Shown in pieces: positions 27,084 through 36,552 of a stretch of DNA of 64,000 nucleotides (its first letter is position 1; each line of letters starts with the position of its first letter). Origin of the DNA: Streptomyces sp. CB02058 (GTDB taxonomy: Bacteria > Actinomycetota > Actinomycetes > Streptomycetales > Streptomycetaceae); contig NZ_LIPG01000001.1 in assembly GCF_001905505.1 (NCBI RefSeq), positions 1,240,001-1,304,000 on the forward strand, given 5' to 3'. The translations under genes and the position numbers were made by a program. Under the pieces are notes generated by a model that was not told the origin of the DNA, did not search any database, and saw only the letters and a list, made by a program, of their open reading frames with translations.

Positions 27084-28844
27084 ATGCAGAACAGAAAGAC
27101 AGCGGCTGCCATAGCCATGGCCGTAGCGGTTTCGCTCGGCGCATCGGCGTGCAGCGGCAGTGACTCGGACAACGAGGGCAGTGGCAGCGGGGGCAACGCC
27201 AAGGCCGACGCGGCGCTGACGAGCGTCGTCAACGCGACCGACAAGAAGGGGGGAACGGTCACGCTGGAGCACGCCAGTGGCCCGGACTCCCTGGACCCCG
27301 GCAACACGTACTACGGCTGGGTGCAGAACTTCTCCCGCCTGTACGGCCGTTCGCTGGTCACCTTCAAGCCGGCCGCCGGCAAGGAGAGCCTGGAGGTCGT
27401 CCCGGACCTCGCGACCGGCCTCGGCAAGGCCAGTGACGACGCCAAGACCTGGACGTACACGCTCCGCAAGGGCGTCAAGTACGAGGACGGCACCGAGGTC
27501 ACCTCGAAGGACGTCAAGTACGCCGTCGAGCGCTCCAACTTCGCGCCGGAGGCCCTGTCCAACGGTCCGACGTACTTCAAGGCCTACCTCGAGGGCGGCG
27601 ACAAGTACAAGGGTCCCTACAAGGACAAGTCCGCCGAGGGCCTCAAGTCCATCGAGACCCCGGACGACTACACGATCGTCTTCAAGCTGAACAAGCCGTT
27701 CGCGGACATGGACTACCTCGCCGCCTTCTCGCAGACCGCTCCGGTCCCGCAGAAGGCCGACACGGGTGCCAGCTACGTCCAGAAGATGATCTCCTCGGGC
27801 CCGTACAAGTTCGAGGCGTACGACGAGAGCAAGGGCGCGACGCTGGTCCGCAACCCGGAGTGGGACCCGAAGACGGACCCGATCCGCAAGGCGCTGGCCG
27901 ACAAGGTCGAGCTCAAGTTCAACGTCAACGCGACGACGATCGACGACCACCTGCTCAACGACGCCATCACCGTGGGCGCCGAGGGCACGGGTCTGCAGTC
28001 CAAGACCCAGCCCAAGGTCCTGGTCAAGGCCTCCGAGAAGGCCAAGACGGACAACCCGTACGCCGGCGCCCTGCAGTACCTGGCGCTGAACGTCAACGTG
28101 AAGCCGTTCGACAACGTCGAGTGCCGCAAGGCCGTCCAGTACGCCGTCGACAAGCAGAGCATGGTCGACTCGATCGGCGGCTCGGTCAAGGGCGACCCGG
28201 CCACCACGGTCATCCCCCCGACCGTCGCCGGCTACAAGAAGTTCGACCTGTACCCGTCCGAGGGCAACAAGGGCGACGTCGCCAAGGCCAAGGAGCACCT
28301 GACCAAGTGCGGTCAGCCCAAGGGCTTCAAGACCACGCTGACGGCGCGCTCCGACCGTCCTGACGAGATCACCGCCGCCACGCAGCTCCAGGGCAGCCTG
28401 AAGGCGATCGGCATCACCGCCGAGATCAAGCAGTTCCCCGCGGACAAGTACTTCACGGACTTCGCCGGTGTCCCCGACTGGGTCCACAAGAACAACGCGG
28501 GCATGATGATGATGGCCTGGGGCGCCGACTGGCCGACCGGCTTCGGCTTCCTCGACCAGATCGTGAACGGTTCGGCCATCAAGCCGTCCGGCGGCACGAA
28601 CCTGATGGAGCTCGACGACAAGGCGATCAACGAGCTCCTCGTCAAGGGCATCGGCACCGTCGACACCACGGCGCGCAACGCCACGTGGGGCGAGGTCGAC
28701 CAGAAGGTCATGGAGAACGCCTCGGTCGTTCCGCTCTTCTACCGCAAGAACCTGCTCTACCGCCCGGACTCCGCGGCGAACGTCACGGTCACGGACGCCT
28801 ACCTCGGCATGTACGACTACGTGCTGATGACGTCCACCAAGTAA
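27084..28844 (+). CDS. Peptide ABC transporter substrate-binding lipoprotein
   Basis: Extracytoplasmic solute-binding protein of 586 aa, SBP family 5. Signal with hydrophobic core IAMAVAVSLGA and lipobox ASAC (Cys23), followed by a Gly/Ser/Asn-rich spacer. It shows typical family 5 stretches such as TVTLEHASGPDSLDPG, YTLRKGVKYEDGTEVTSKDVKYAVER and MMMAWGADWPTGFGFLDQI. It should capture peptides on the outside and deliver them to the two permeases. The ATG at 27084 is chosen by the signal peptide; GAGGGGG lies some distance upstream. Confidence 0.94.
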   Translation: MQNRKTAAAIAMAVAVSLGASACSGSDSDNEGSGSGGNAKADAALTSVVNATDKKGGTVTLEHASGPDSLDPGNTYYGWVQNFSRLYGRSLVTFKPAAGKESLEVVPDLATGLGKASDDAKTWTYTLRKGVKYEDGTEVTSKDVKYAVERSNFAPEALSNGPTYFKAYLEGGDKYKGPYKDKSAEGLKSIETPDDYTIVFKLNKPFADMDYLAAFSQTAPVPQKADTGASYVQKMISSGPYKFEAYDESKGATLVRNPEWDPKTDPIRKALADKVELKFNVNATTIDDHLLNDAITVGAEGTGLQSKTQPKVLVKASEKAKTDNPYAGALQYLALNVNVKPFDNVECRKAVQYAVDKQSMVDSIGGSVKGDPATTVIPPTVAGYKKFDLYPSEGNKGDVAKAKEHLTKCGQPKGFKTTLTARSDRPDEITAATQLQGSLKAIGITAEIKQFPADKYFTDFAGVPDWVHKNNAGMMMMAWGADWPTGFGFLDQIVNGSAIKPSGGTNLMELDDKAINELLVKGIGTVDTTARNATWGEVDQKVMENASVVPLFYRKNLLYRPDSAANVTVTDAYLGMYDYVLMTSTK

Positions 28845-28934
28845 CACCTGTTCATCGACAGCATCCCCTGAAAGGCAGGTGAAGGCGCCGGGCCGGCGGG
28901 CGTACCCCGTCCGCCCGCCCGGCGCCGCACGGCT

Positions 28935-29924
28935 GTGGCTGCGTACATCATCCGACGCGTATTCGCCGCGGTGTTGCTGCTGCTGGTGGTCAGCGCAGTC
29001 ACGTTCGCGATCTTCTTCCTGGTGCCCCGCCTCGGCGGGCAGACCCTCGACTCGATGGCCGCCCAGTACGTCGGGAAGAGCCCCGACCCCGACGTCATCG
29101 CCGCGGTCAAGAAGAACCTGGGGCTCGACCAGCCCCTGTACCTCCAGTACTGGAACTTCATCAAGGGCATCGTCGTCGGCGCCGACTACCAGTTCGGCCC
29201 CGACCCGGTCACCTGCAACGCCCCCTGCTTCGGGTACTCCTTCAAGACCCACACCGAGATCTGGCCCCAGCTCGTCGACCGTGTCCCGGTCACGCTGTCG
29301 CTGGCCGCCGGTGCCGCGGTCATCTGGGTCGTCTCCGGTGTCGCGATCGGTGTCGTCTCCGCGCTGAAGCGGGGCTCGTTCTTCGACCGCCTCTCCATGG
29401 GCGTCGCCCTCGCCGGCGTCTCGCTGCCGATGTTCTTCACCGGTCTCGTCGTGCTCGCGCTGTTCGGCAACGGGGAGTACGTGCCCTTCGCCGACAACCC
29501 GGTCGAATGGGCGGGCAGCCTGGTCCTCCCCTGGTGCACGCTCGCCCTCCTGTACTCCGCGCTCTACGCCCGGCTCACCCGGGCCGGGATGCTGGAGACG
29601 ATGGGCGAGGACTACATCAGAACCGCACGGGCCAAGGGCCTCAAGGAACGCAAGGTGGTCGTGAAGCACGGGCTGCGCTCGGCGCTCACCCCGCTCGTCA
29701 CGATCTTCGGCATGGACTTCGCGCTGCTGCTCGGCGGCGCCGTCATCACCGAACGGGTCTTCTCCTTCCAGGGACTGGGTGCCTTCGCCATCCAGGGCGT
29801 GACCACCGCCGACCTGCCCAAGGTGATGGGCGTGACCCTGGTCGCCGCCTTCTTCATCGTCATCTGCAACCTGCTGGTGGACCTCGTGTACGCCGCGATC
29901 GACCCCCGGGTGAGGCTCTCATGA
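28935..29924 (+). CDS. Oligopeptide/dipeptide ABC permease, OppB/DppB type
   Basis: Second permease, 329 aa. It begins with the characteristic AAYIIRRVFAAVLLLLVVSAVTFAIFF and has the EAA loop EDYIRTARAKGLKERKVVVKHGLRSALTPLVTI. Six membrane segments can be seen, and a long periplasmic loop holds two cysteines (VTCNAPCFGY). The GTG start lies 90 nt after the binding protein. Its stop overlaps the next start by four nt. Confidence 0.93.
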   Translation: MAAYIIRRVFAAVLLLLVVSAVTFAIFFLVPRLGGQTLDSMAAQYVGKSPDPDVIAAVKKNLGLDQPLYLQYWNFIKGIVVGADYQFGPDPVTCNAPCFGYSFKTHTEIWPQLVDRVPVTLSLAAGAAVIWVVSGVAIGVVSALKRGSFFDRLSMGVALAGVSLPMFFTGLVVLALFGNGEYVPFADNPVEWAGSLVLPWCTLALLYSALYARLTRAGMLETMGEDYIRTARAKGLKERKVVVKHGLRSALTPLVTIFGMDFALLLGGAVITERVFSFQGLGAFAIQGVTTADLPKVMGVTLVAAFFIVICNLLVDLVYAAIDPRVRLS

Positions 29925-31009
29925 GCGACGCAACCAAGAAGGACTCCCCGGCGGCGGACACCGTTCCCGCCCCGAGGTCCGGCGACTGCCATGAGTTCCT
30001 CTCCGTACGGAACCTCAGCGTCCACTTCGACACCGACGACGGCCTGGTCAAGTCCGTCGACGGCGTCAGCTTCGACCTGAAGGCCGGCCAGACCCTCGGC
30101 ATCGTCGGCGAGTCCGGCTCCGGCAAGTCCGTGACCTCGCTGGGGATCATGGGCCTGCACACCTCGGAGCGGGCCCGGATCGGCGGTGAGATCTGGCTGG
30201 ACGGCGAGGAGCTCATCGGCGCCGGCCCCGAGCGCGTACGGGAGCTGCGCGGCCAGAAGATGGCCATGATCTTCCAGGACCCGCTGTCGGCCCTGCACCC
30301 CTACTACAGCATCGGCGCGCAGATCGTCGAGGCCCACCGGGTCCACAACAAGGTCGACAAGAAGACCGCGAAGAAGCGCGCGATCGAGATGCTCGACCGC
30401 GTCGGCATCCCCGAGCCGCACCGCCGCTACGAGGACTACCCGCACCAGTTCTCCGGCGGCATGCGCCAGCGCGCCATGATCGCGATGGCCCTGGTCAACA
30501 ACCCGCAGCTGCTCATCGCCGACGAGCCGACGACCGCCCTCGACGTCACCGTCCAGGCGCAGATCCTCGACCTCATCCGTGATCTGCAGAAGGAGTTCGG
30601 CTCCGCCGTCGTCATGATCACCCATGACCTCGGAGTCGTCGCCGAGATCGCGGACCACCTGCTCGTGATGTACGCGGGACGCTGCATCGAGCGCGGCAGC
30701 GCCGAGAGGGTGTTCTACGAGCCCCAGCACCCCTACACCTGGGGCCTGCTCGGCTCGATGCCGCGCATCGACCGGGAGCAGACCGAGCGGCTCATCCCGG
30801 TCAAGGGCTCGCCGCCCAGCCTCATCAACGTCCCGTCCGGCTGCGCCTTCCACCCGCGCTGCCCGTACGCCGACGTCCCGCCGGACAACATCACCCGCAC
30901 CGAGCGTCCTGAGCTGCAGCTGGTCAGCGACGGGCACTACTCCGCGTGCCACATGTCGCGCGAGCAGCGTGACCGGATCTGGACCGAAGAGATTGCGCCG
31001 AAGCTGTGA
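29921..31009 (+). CDS. Peptide ABC transporter ATPase, OppD/DppD type
   Basis: ATPase subunit of 362 aa. Walker [11 protein letters not shown]-loop [13 protein letters not shown], signature [15 protein letters not shown], Walker [13 protein letters not shown] and switch His in ITHDLGVV are intact. The C-terminal oligopeptide-transporter domain has cysteines ([14 protein letters not shown]...SACHM) of the kind that bind a cofactor or cluster in DppD/OppD. Translationally coupled on both sides: ATGA overlap with the permease and GTGA overlap with the next ATPase. Confidence 0.95.
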   Translation: MSDATKKDSPAADTVPAPRSGDCHEFLSVRNLSVHFDTDDGLVKSVDGVSFDLKAGQTLGIVGESGSGKSVTSLGIMGLHTSERARIGGEIWLDGEELIGAGPERVRELRGQKMAMIFQDPLSALHPYYSIGAQIVEAHRVHNKVDKKTAKKRAIEMLDRVGIPEPHRRYEDYPHQFSGGMRQRAMIAMALVNNPQLLIADEPTTALDVTVQAQILDLIRDLQKEFGSAVVMITHDLGVVAEIADHLLVMYAGRCIERGSAERVFYEPQHPYTWGLLGSMPRIDREQTERLIPVKGSPPSLINVPSGCAFHPRCPYADVPPDNITRTERPELQLVSDGHYSACHMSREQRDRIWTEEIAPKL

Positions 31010-32412
31010 CTGATCTGAACAAGAAGACTCCCGCGTCCGCGGCCGGGTCGGACGGGTCCGGGTCCGAGCCGCTCCTCAAGGTCGAAGGCCTGGTCAAGCA
31101 CTTCCCGATCACCAAGGGCGTGCTGAAGCGCAAGGTCGGCGCGGTCCAGGCCGTGGACGGGCTCACCTTCGACGTGCGCCCCGGGGAGACCCTGGGCGTC
31201 GTCGGCGAGTCCGGCTGCGGCAAGTCGACCATGGGCCGGCTGGTGACCCGGCTGCTGGAACCGACCGGCGGCAAGGTCGAGTTCCAGGGCCGCGACATCA
31301 CGCACATGTCGGCGGGGCGGCTGCGGCCGATGCGCCGCGACATCCAGATGATCTTCCAGGACCCGTACGGCTCGCTGAACCCGCGCCACACGGTCGGCGG
31401 CATCGTCGGAACCCCCTTCCGGCTCCAGGGCGTCAAGCCCGAGGGCGGAGTGAAGGCCGAGGTCCAGCGGCTGCTGGAGCTGGTCGGGCTCAACCCCGAG
31501 CACTACAACCGCTATCCGCACGAGTTCTCCGGCGGTCAGCGCCAGCGCATCGGCATCGCCCGCGCGCTCGCGCTGAAGCCGAAGCTGGTCGTCGCGGACG
31601 AGCCGGTCTCGGCGCTGGACGTGTCGATCCAGGCCCAGGTCGTGAACCTGCTGGACGACCTCCAGCAGGAGCTCGGCCTCACGTACATGATCATCGCGCA
31701 CGACCTGTCGGTCATCCGCCATGTCTCGGACCGGATCGCGGTCATGTACCTCGGCAAGATCGTCGAGCTCGCGGACCGCAACTCGCTGTACGAGGCGCCG
31801 ATGCACCCGTACACCAAGGCGCTGATGTCCGCGGTGCCGGTGCCGGACCCGCGCAGGCGCGGTGCCAAGAGCGAGCGCATCCTGCTCAAGGGCGACGTGC
31901 CGTCGCCGATCTCGCCGCCCAGCGGCTGCCGGTTCCACACCCGGTGCTGGAAGGCGACGCAGATCTGCGCGACGACCGAGCCGCCGCTGCTCCAGCTGAA
32001 GACCGGGCACCAGGTGGCGTGCCACCACCCGGAGAACGGCGAGGACCAGGCGCCGGGGGACGCTCCGCTCGTCGCGGACGTGATCACGGTGAAGTCGGCG
32101 GAGCCGGCCGCGGAGAAGCCGGAGGCGGAGAAGTCCGTCGCGGCCGAGCCGGTCGCCGAGAAGCCGGTCTCGGAGAAGCCCGTCGCGGCCGAACCGGTCG
32201 CGGTGGCCGAGGAGCCCTCCGCGCCGGAGGAGCCCGTCTCGTCCGGTGAGACGGAGGAGGCGGCCGAACCCGCCTCCGACGACGCCGCCGAGCCCGCTTC
32301 GGGCGACGCCGCCGAGCCCTCGTCCGACGACGCGGCCGCGTCCGCTTCGGACGAGGCCGCCGAGGAGTCCGCCGCACCGTCCACCGGTACCAAGGCGGAG
32401 CCCAAGGAGTAG
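31006..32412 (+). CDS. Peptide ABC transporter ATPase, OppF/DppF type, with an acidic C-terminal tail
   Basis: Second ATPase of the importer, 468 aa. Walker [11 protein letters not shown]-loop [13 protein letters not shown], signature [15 protein letters not shown] and Walker [13 protein letters not shown] are all present, followed by the C-terminal cysteine region [16 protein letters not shown]. The family normally ends near residue 350. Here about 115 further residues of Ala/Glu/Pro/Ser/Asp low complexity follow, with repeated units such as [16 protein letters not shown] and AEPSSDDA. The tail is highly acidic and probably disordered. It is in frame and not due to an obvious frameshift. Confidence 0.93.
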   Translation: MTDLNKKTPASAAGSDGSGSEPLLKVEGLVKHFPITKGVLKRKVGAVQAVDGLTFDVRPGETLGVVGESGCGKSTMGRLVTRLLEPTGGKVEFQGRDITHMSAGRLRPMRRDIQMIFQDPYGSLNPRHTVGGIVGTPFRLQGVKPEGGVKAEVQRLLELVGLNPEHYNRYPHEFSGGQRQRIGIARALALKPKLVVADEPVSALDVSIQAQVVNLLDDLQQELGLTYMIIAHDLSVIRHVSDRIAVMYLGKIVELADRNSLYEAPMHPYTKALMSAVPVPDPRRRGAKSERILLKGDVPSPISPPSGCRFHTRCWKATQICATTEPPLLQLKTGHQVACHHPENGEDQAPGDAPLVADVITVKSAEPAAEKPEAEKSVAAEPVAEKPVSEKPVAAEPVAVAEEPSAPEEPVSSGETEEAAEPASDDAAEPASGDAAEPSSDDAAASASDEAAEESAAPSTGTKAEPKE

Positions 32413-32430
32413 GACCGGCACAATTGCCCG

Positions 32431-33102
32431 GTGCTCAACGAACTCTTCACCCCCTCCGTCCAGCATGCGCTCGACATCGTCGGAATCTTCGTCTTCGCGA
32501 TCTCGGGTGCCCTGCTCGCCGTACGCAAGAACTTCGATGTCTTCGGCATCGCGGTCCTGGCCGAGGTGACAGCGCTGGGCGGAGGGATCTTCCGTGACGT
32601 GATGATCGGCGCGATCCCTCCGGCCGCCTTCACCGATCTCGGCTACTTCACGACGCCGCTGCTCGCCGCGGGGCTCGTCTTCTTCCTGCACCCGCACGTC
32701 GAGCGGATCCAGGTCGGTGTCAACGTCTTCGACGCGGCGGGGCTGGGGCTCTTCTGCGTATCCGGCACGGTCAAGGCGTACGACTACGGCCTCGGCCTCA
32801 CCGCGTCCGCCGCCCTCGGGCTCGCCACCGCGGTCGGCGGCGGTGTGCTGCGCGACGTGCTCGCCAACGAGGTGCCGTCACTGCTGCGCTGGGACCGCGA
32901 CCTGTACGCCGTGCCCGCGATCGTCGGCGCCACCATGGTGGTGCTCTGCATCCGCTTCGACGCCCTCAACGCCTACACCAGCGGCACCGCCGTCGTCACC
33001 GCCTTCGTTCTGCGGCTGCTGTCCATGCGCTTCCACTGGCGGGCGCCGCGCGCCTGGAACAGACGCTCGGCGACGGCCGAGGAGACCCCGGCCGTCATCT
33101 GA
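32431..33102 (+). CDS. TRIC-type/UPF0126 membrane channel protein
   Basis: Membrane protein of 223 aa with two tandem repeats of three helices. Each repeat has the family motif GGGxxRD: ALGGGIFRDVMIGAIPP and AVGGGVLRDVLANEVPS. That is the signature of the YadS/UPF0126 family, related to trimeric intracellular cation channels permeable to K and other monovalent cations. It starts 18 nt after the peptide importer operon and may be read through from it. A CACAAT box six nt before its GTG suggests an own leaderless start. Ion specificity is not inferable here. Confidence 0.88.
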   Translation: MLNELFTPSVQHALDIVGIFVFAISGALLAVRKNFDVFGIAVLAEVTALGGGIFRDVMIGAIPPAAFTDLGYFTTPLLAAGLVFFLHPHVERIQVGVNVFDAAGLGLFCVSGTVKAYDYGLGLTASAALGLATAVGGGVLRDVLANEVPSLLRWDRDLYAVPAIVGATMVVLCIRFDALNAYTSGTAVVTAFVLRLLSMRFHWRAPRAWNRRSATAEETPAVI

Positions 33103-33144
33103 CCGCAATACAAAGCTACCGCTCAGTAATACGATCGGTGTACC

Positions 33145-34017
33145 GTGCATGCCATGGCACAGGCAGCAGCGCAGGAGTCGCGCACACAGGCGACCATCGG
33201 TGACAGCGAGTTCGACCGCGACACGGCGGTCACCCTCCGGGAGGAAGGCGTCTACGACGCGGAGCTCTCCGCGGGCTGGACGATCATCCACGCGGTCAAC
33301 GGCGGATACCTTCTGGCCCTGCTCGGCCGCGCGCTCGGCGAGGCGCTCCCGCACGCCGACCCCTTCTCGGTCTCCGCGCACTACCTCACGGCGTCCGTGC
33401 CCGGCCCCGCCGTGATCCGGACGCAGGTCGTCCGCACCGGCCGCACGCTCTCCACCGGCGAGGCGTCGCTCTTCCAGTACGCCGAGGACGGCAGCGAGAT
33501 CGAGCGCATCCGGGTGCTGGCCACCTACGGGGACCTCGACGGCCTGAGCGAGGACATCCGCACCTCGGCCGAGCCGCCCGTCATGCCGCCCCTGGAGCAG
33601 TGCCTCGGAGCGAGCGACGGTACGGCGCCGATCCCCGGCAGCTCCGCCATCACCGAGCGGCTCGACATCAAGCTCGACCCGGCGACGGTCGGCTGGGCCG
33701 TCGGCGCGCCCTCGGGCAAGGGGGAGATGCGGGGCTGGTTCGGTCTCGCGGACGGCCGCGACGCCGACCCGCTCTCGCTGCTGCTCACCGTGGACGCGCT
33801 GCCGCCCACCTCCTTCGAGCTCGGGCTGAAGGGCTGGACCCCCACCATCGAGCTCACCGCCCACATCCGCTGCCGCCCCGCTCCCGGGCCGCTGCGTGTC
33901 TCCATCACCACCCGCAACCTCGCCGGCGGCTTCCTGGAGGAGGACGCGGACGTCTGGGACAGCGCGGGCCGCCTCGTCGCCCAGTCCCGGCAGCTGGCCC
34001 GCGCGCCCCGGGGCTGA
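33145..34017 (+). CDS. Acyl-CoA thioesterase-like (double hotdog) protein
   Basis: Protein of 290 aa resembling TesB-type/4HBT-like thioesterases with two hotdog halves. The N-terminal half has AGWTIIHAVNGGYLLALLGRAL and the second half has IELTAHIRCRPAPGPLRVSITTRNL. These enzymes hydrolyse acyl-CoA thioesters. The catalytic Asp/Gln/Thr set could not be checked without alignment. The start is GTG 33145 or ATG 33154, with no Shine-Dalgarno for either. The 42-nt gap upstream contains taccgctcag and cggtgtacc half-sites that could bind a TetR-type regulator. Confidence 0.8.
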   Translation: MHAMAQAAAQESRTQATIGDSEFDRDTAVTLREEGVYDAELSAGWTIIHAVNGGYLLALLGRALGEALPHADPFSVSAHYLTASVPGPAVIRTQVVRTGRTLSTGEASLFQYAEDGSEIERIRVLATYGDLDGLSEDIRTSAEPPVMPPLEQCLGASDGTAPIPGSSAITERLDIKLDPATVGWAVGAPSGKGEMRGWFGLADGRDADPLSLLLTVDALPPTSFELGLKGWTPTIELTAHIRCRPAPGPLRVSITTRNLAGGFLEEDADVWDSAGRLVAQSRQLARAPRG

Positions 34018-34038
34018 GCCCCGCGCCATGATGGTGCG

Positions 34039-35010
34039 GTGAAGTCGGACCGGTTGCTCTCCATCCTGCTGCTGCTCCAGACCCGCGGCCTGGTGTCCGC
34101 CGGTGAGCTCGCCGAGCGCCTCGAAGTCTCCGTGCGCACCATCTACCGGGACGTCGAGGCGCTCTCGGCCTCCGGGGTGCCCGTGTACGCGGAGCGGGGG
34201 CGCAACGGGGGCATCGCGCTGCTTCCGGGCTTCCGCACGGATGTCACCGGGCTCACCGCCGACGAGGCGCGCGCCCTGTTCGTCCTGGCCGCGCAGGGCG
34301 CCCACGCGGCGCTCGGGCTCGACGCCGCGCTCGGCTCCGCCCTGCGCAAGGTGATGGCGGCGCTCCCGGCGCCGCACCGGCCGGCCGCCGAGCAGACCAG
34401 CCGCCGCATCCTGGTGGACCCGGTCCGCTGGATGAGCGGCCCGCGCACCGCCGTCGACGTGGGCGAGCTCCACGACGCGGTCTTCGCCGACCGCAGGCTG
34501 CTGCTCCACTACCGGCACAGTGGCACGGACTCCCCGCGCGTCTACACGGTCGACCCGTACGGCCTCGTGGTGAAGGCCGGTGTCTGGTACCTGATCGCCG
34601 ACCTCGACGGCGTGCCCCGGCTCTTCCGCGCGGACCGGGTGAAGCTCGCGTCCCTCACGGAGGAACCCGTGGTGCGCAGGGAGGGCGTGGAGCCCTCCGG
34701 CATGTGGGAGGAACTGCGCAGGCAGGTCGAGGAGCGGCCGGGGGCCGTGCGGCTGCGCGTGCGGGTGCACCGCTCCAGGGTGGACCTCTTCGTACGTCTC
34801 CACACGGCGGTGCTGGCCGGGCCGCCCGAGCCGGAAGCGGAGTCCGCGGGGGAGTGGGTGCGCGCCGAACTCGCCGTGCCCGAGCTCGGGTGGGCGCGTT
34901 CCCTGCTCTCCTTCGGCGCCCACCTCGAAGTGCTCTCGCCCTCCGGGGCGCGCCGCGTCCTGGCCGAAGCGGCGGCCTCCGTCACGCGGTTGTACGCAGA
35001 AAGCGGGTGA
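34039..35010 (+). CDS. WYL-domain transcriptional regulator
   Basis: Regulator of 323 aa. The N-terminal HTH_11/DeoR-like winged helix (KSDRLLSILLLLQTRGLVSAGELAERLEVSVRTIYRDVEAL) is followed by a linker and a WYL domain. The latter is seen as VDPYGLVVKAGVWYLIADLDGVPRLFRADRV, where the family triad is present as WYL at the middle. A C-terminal WCX-like extension ends the protein. WYL regulators commonly sense nucleotides or nucleic acids, but the ligand here is unknown. It starts 21 nt after the thioesterase gene and could regulate it. Its end overlaps the opposite-strand hydrolase end by 29 nt. Confidence 0.9.
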   Translation: MKSDRLLSILLLLQTRGLVSAGELAERLEVSVRTIYRDVEALSASGVPVYAERGRNGGIALLPGFRTDVTGLTADEARALFVLAAQGAHAALGLDAALGSALRKVMAALPAPHRPAAEQTSRRILVDPVRWMSGPRTAVDVGELHDAVFADRRLLLHYRHSGTDSPRVYTVDPYGLVVKAGVWYLIADLDGVPRLFRADRVKLASLTEEPVVRREGVEPSGMWEELRRQVEERPGAVRLRVRVHRSRVDLFVRLHTAVLAGPPEPEAESAGEWVRAELAVPELGWARSLLSFGAHLEVLSPSGARRVLAEAAASVTRLYAESG

Positions 35011-35815
35011 GGGCCGCCGTCAGCTCGGCCGGGGCGTCCTCCTGCACGAGATGCCCGGCCCCCTCGATCAGTCTCAGCTCCGCCCCGGGGATCAGCCCGG
35101 CCAGCTCATGGCCGCGGGCCACCGGGATCCAGGTGTCGTCCGTCCCCCAGCAGATCAGCACGGGCAGGTCCAGCTCCCCGTAGCGGTGCTGGATCTCGTC
35201 CGTGAACCGCATGTCGTTCTGGGCGATCTGCCGGTAGAAGGCGGGCTGCCCCGACGCGGTGCACCAGGGCGCGACGAGCCGGTCCAGCACGGCGGGGCCC
35301 AGCCCCCGGCGGCTCGCCGAGCTCACGTACTCGGCCACCAGTGCCCGGTGCAGGGCGGGCGGCAGCTGTTCGAAGACCTCGGCCCGGCCGCCCAGCAGCC
35401 GGTAGGCGGGCGAACCCCACGGGGCCAGCGCCACCGGGTCGACGAGGGCGAGGCGCCGGTAGCGGGCACCGTGCAGCAGGCGGGCGCGCAGGGCGACGCA
35501 GCCGCCGAAGTCGTGGGCGGCCACGGCGGGTTCCGCCAGCTCCCAGTGGTCCAGGAGCTCGGTGAACACCCAGGCCTGGGCGCGCAGGGTCACGTCCTGG
35601 TCGGCGTGCTGCGCGGAGGCGCCGTAACCCGGCAGGTCCCACACGTACACCCGGTGGTCCTGGGCCAGGGCCCTGGCGACCGAGCGCCAGACGTACGAGG
35701 AGAAGGGCGTGCCGTGCACCAGGACGACGGGCGGAGCCTGCTCGGGGCCGAGCGCGGCCCAGCGCACCTCGCCGGAGGAACTGGTGAAGGTCCGGTCCAG
35801 GGTCCAGTCGCTCAT
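34982..35815 (-). CDS. Alpha/beta hydrolase with Asp nucleophile (haloalkane dehalogenase/epoxide hydrolase-like)
   Basis: Hydrolase of 277 aa. The nucleophile elbow is AAHDFGGCVAL, so the nucleophile is Asp, not Ser. That is the arrangement of haloalkane dehalogenases and epoxide hydrolases. The oxyanion region is LVHGTPFSSYVWRSVA, the likely acid is in CWGTDDTWIP, and the catalytic His is in IEGAGHLVQED. It converges on the WYL regulator with a 29-nt overlap of the two reading frames. The TetR gene upstream (35826) reads the same way with only 10 nt between, so the two are probably one transcript. The substrate is unknown. Confidence 0.87.
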   Translation of the reverse strand: MSDWTLDRTFTSSSGEVRWAALGPEQAPPVVLVHGTPFSSYVWRSVARALAQDHRVYVWDLPGYGASAQHADQDVTLRAQAWVFTELLDHWELAEPAVAAHDFGGCVALRARLLHGARYRRLALVDPVALAPWGSPAYRLLGGRAEVFEQLPPALHRALVAEYVSSASRRGLGPAVLDRLVAPWCTASGQPAFYRQIAQNDMRFTDEIQHRYGELDLPVLICWGTDDTWIPVARGHELAGLIPGAELRLIEGAGHLVQEDAPAELTAALTRFLRTTA

Positions 35816-35825
35816 GGGACCGACC

Positions 35826-36449
35826 CTACGGCTTGTCCAGCCAGTGGGCCCGGCCCACGGTGACGAGGCGCAGCCTGCGCCGCGCCTCCCGCACGACCTC
35901 CCGCTCGCCCTCGGGCCCCGCGTCCAGCAGCGCCGACGCCGTGAGCACCATGTGGTCGACGTAGAGCCCGCCCAGCATCAGCAGGTCCTCGGGCTCCCAG
36001 CCGGCCGACTCCGGCTCTTCGCCGAGGACGTGCGCGACCTCCTCGGCGAAGCCGCGCAGCTGGGCGGCGATGGCCTCGCGTACGCGCGCGACGCCGCCGT
36101 GCTGCTCGCGGGCGATGAAGCGGAAGTGGGCCGGCTGCTCGGCCACGTGACGGGCTATCAGGCCGACGCTCCGGTCGAGCCGCTCCTCGCTGTCCCCCGT
36201 GTCGGCGAGGATCGCGCCGATCATGCCGTGCAGGCTGCCGAGGGTCTCCTCGACGAGTGCGACGCCCAGCGCCGCCGTGTCGTCGAAGTGGCGGTAGAAG
36301 GCGGTCGGGGCCACCCCCACGGCGCGCGTCACCTCGCGCAGGCCCAGGCTGCTCAGGCTCTGGTGCTCCAGCAGCCGGAGCGCCGCGTCGAGCAGTGCCT
36401 GACGCGTCTTCAGCTTCTGTGCCTGGCGGATGCCGATGGTGTGACTCAT
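35826..36449 (-). CDS. TetR-family regulator (FabR-like)
   Basis: TetR-type repressor of 207 aa. The N-terminal HTH is KLKTRQALLDAALRLLEHQSLSSLGLREVTRAVGVAPTAFYRHFDDTAALGVAL. The C-terminal ligand domain resembles FabR-type regulators of fatty-acid genes. The leader to the divergent small genes carries two related direct repeats (36456-36473 and 36512-36529), its probable operators. The hydrolase at 34982-35815 lies downstream in the same direction, so it probably controls itself, the hydrolase and the divergent small membrane proteins. Confidence 0.87.
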   Translation of the reverse strand: MSHTIGIRQAQKLKTRQALLDAALRLLEHQSLSSLGLREVTRAVGVAPTAFYRHFDDTAALGVALVEETLGSLHGMIGAILADTGDSEERLDRSVGLIARHVAEQPAHFRFIAREQHGGVARVREAIAAQLRGFAEEVAHVLGEEPESAGWEPEDLLMLGGLYVDHMVLTASALLDAGPEGEREVVREARRRLRLVTVGRAHWLDKP

Positions 36450-36455
36450 GCCATT

Positions 36456-36529
36456 CAGTAAACAACCGTTCTCCGAGTCTTGGAAGGGTTCGGGGGTCTA
36501 GACTCATCAGTCAGTGAACAGTCGTACTC
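36456..36529. promoter_or_regulatory. Paired direct repeats between TetR gene and divergent small genes
   Basis: cagtaaacaaccgttctc (36456-36473) and cagtgaacagtcgtactc (36512-36529) match at 14 of 18 positions (consensus CAGTRAACANNCGTWCTC), 56 bp apart. Placed in the divergent promoter region, they are good candidates for regulator binding sites. Confidence 0.65.
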
Positions 36530-36552
36530 TCAAGCTCGCAGAAAGGCCGGAC

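Noticed and set aside
25788..29669. Very long open frame on the minus strand opposite the peptide importer genes
   Set aside because: It mirrors three well-identified genes on the plus strand. Such frames arise from the third-position GC pattern; its sequence has no domain and extreme Arg/Val/Gly bias.
36514..36552. GTG start for the small membrane protein at 36514
   Set aside because: It falls in the second operator repeat and lacks a ribosome binding site; ATG 36553 has GAAAGG at proper distance.
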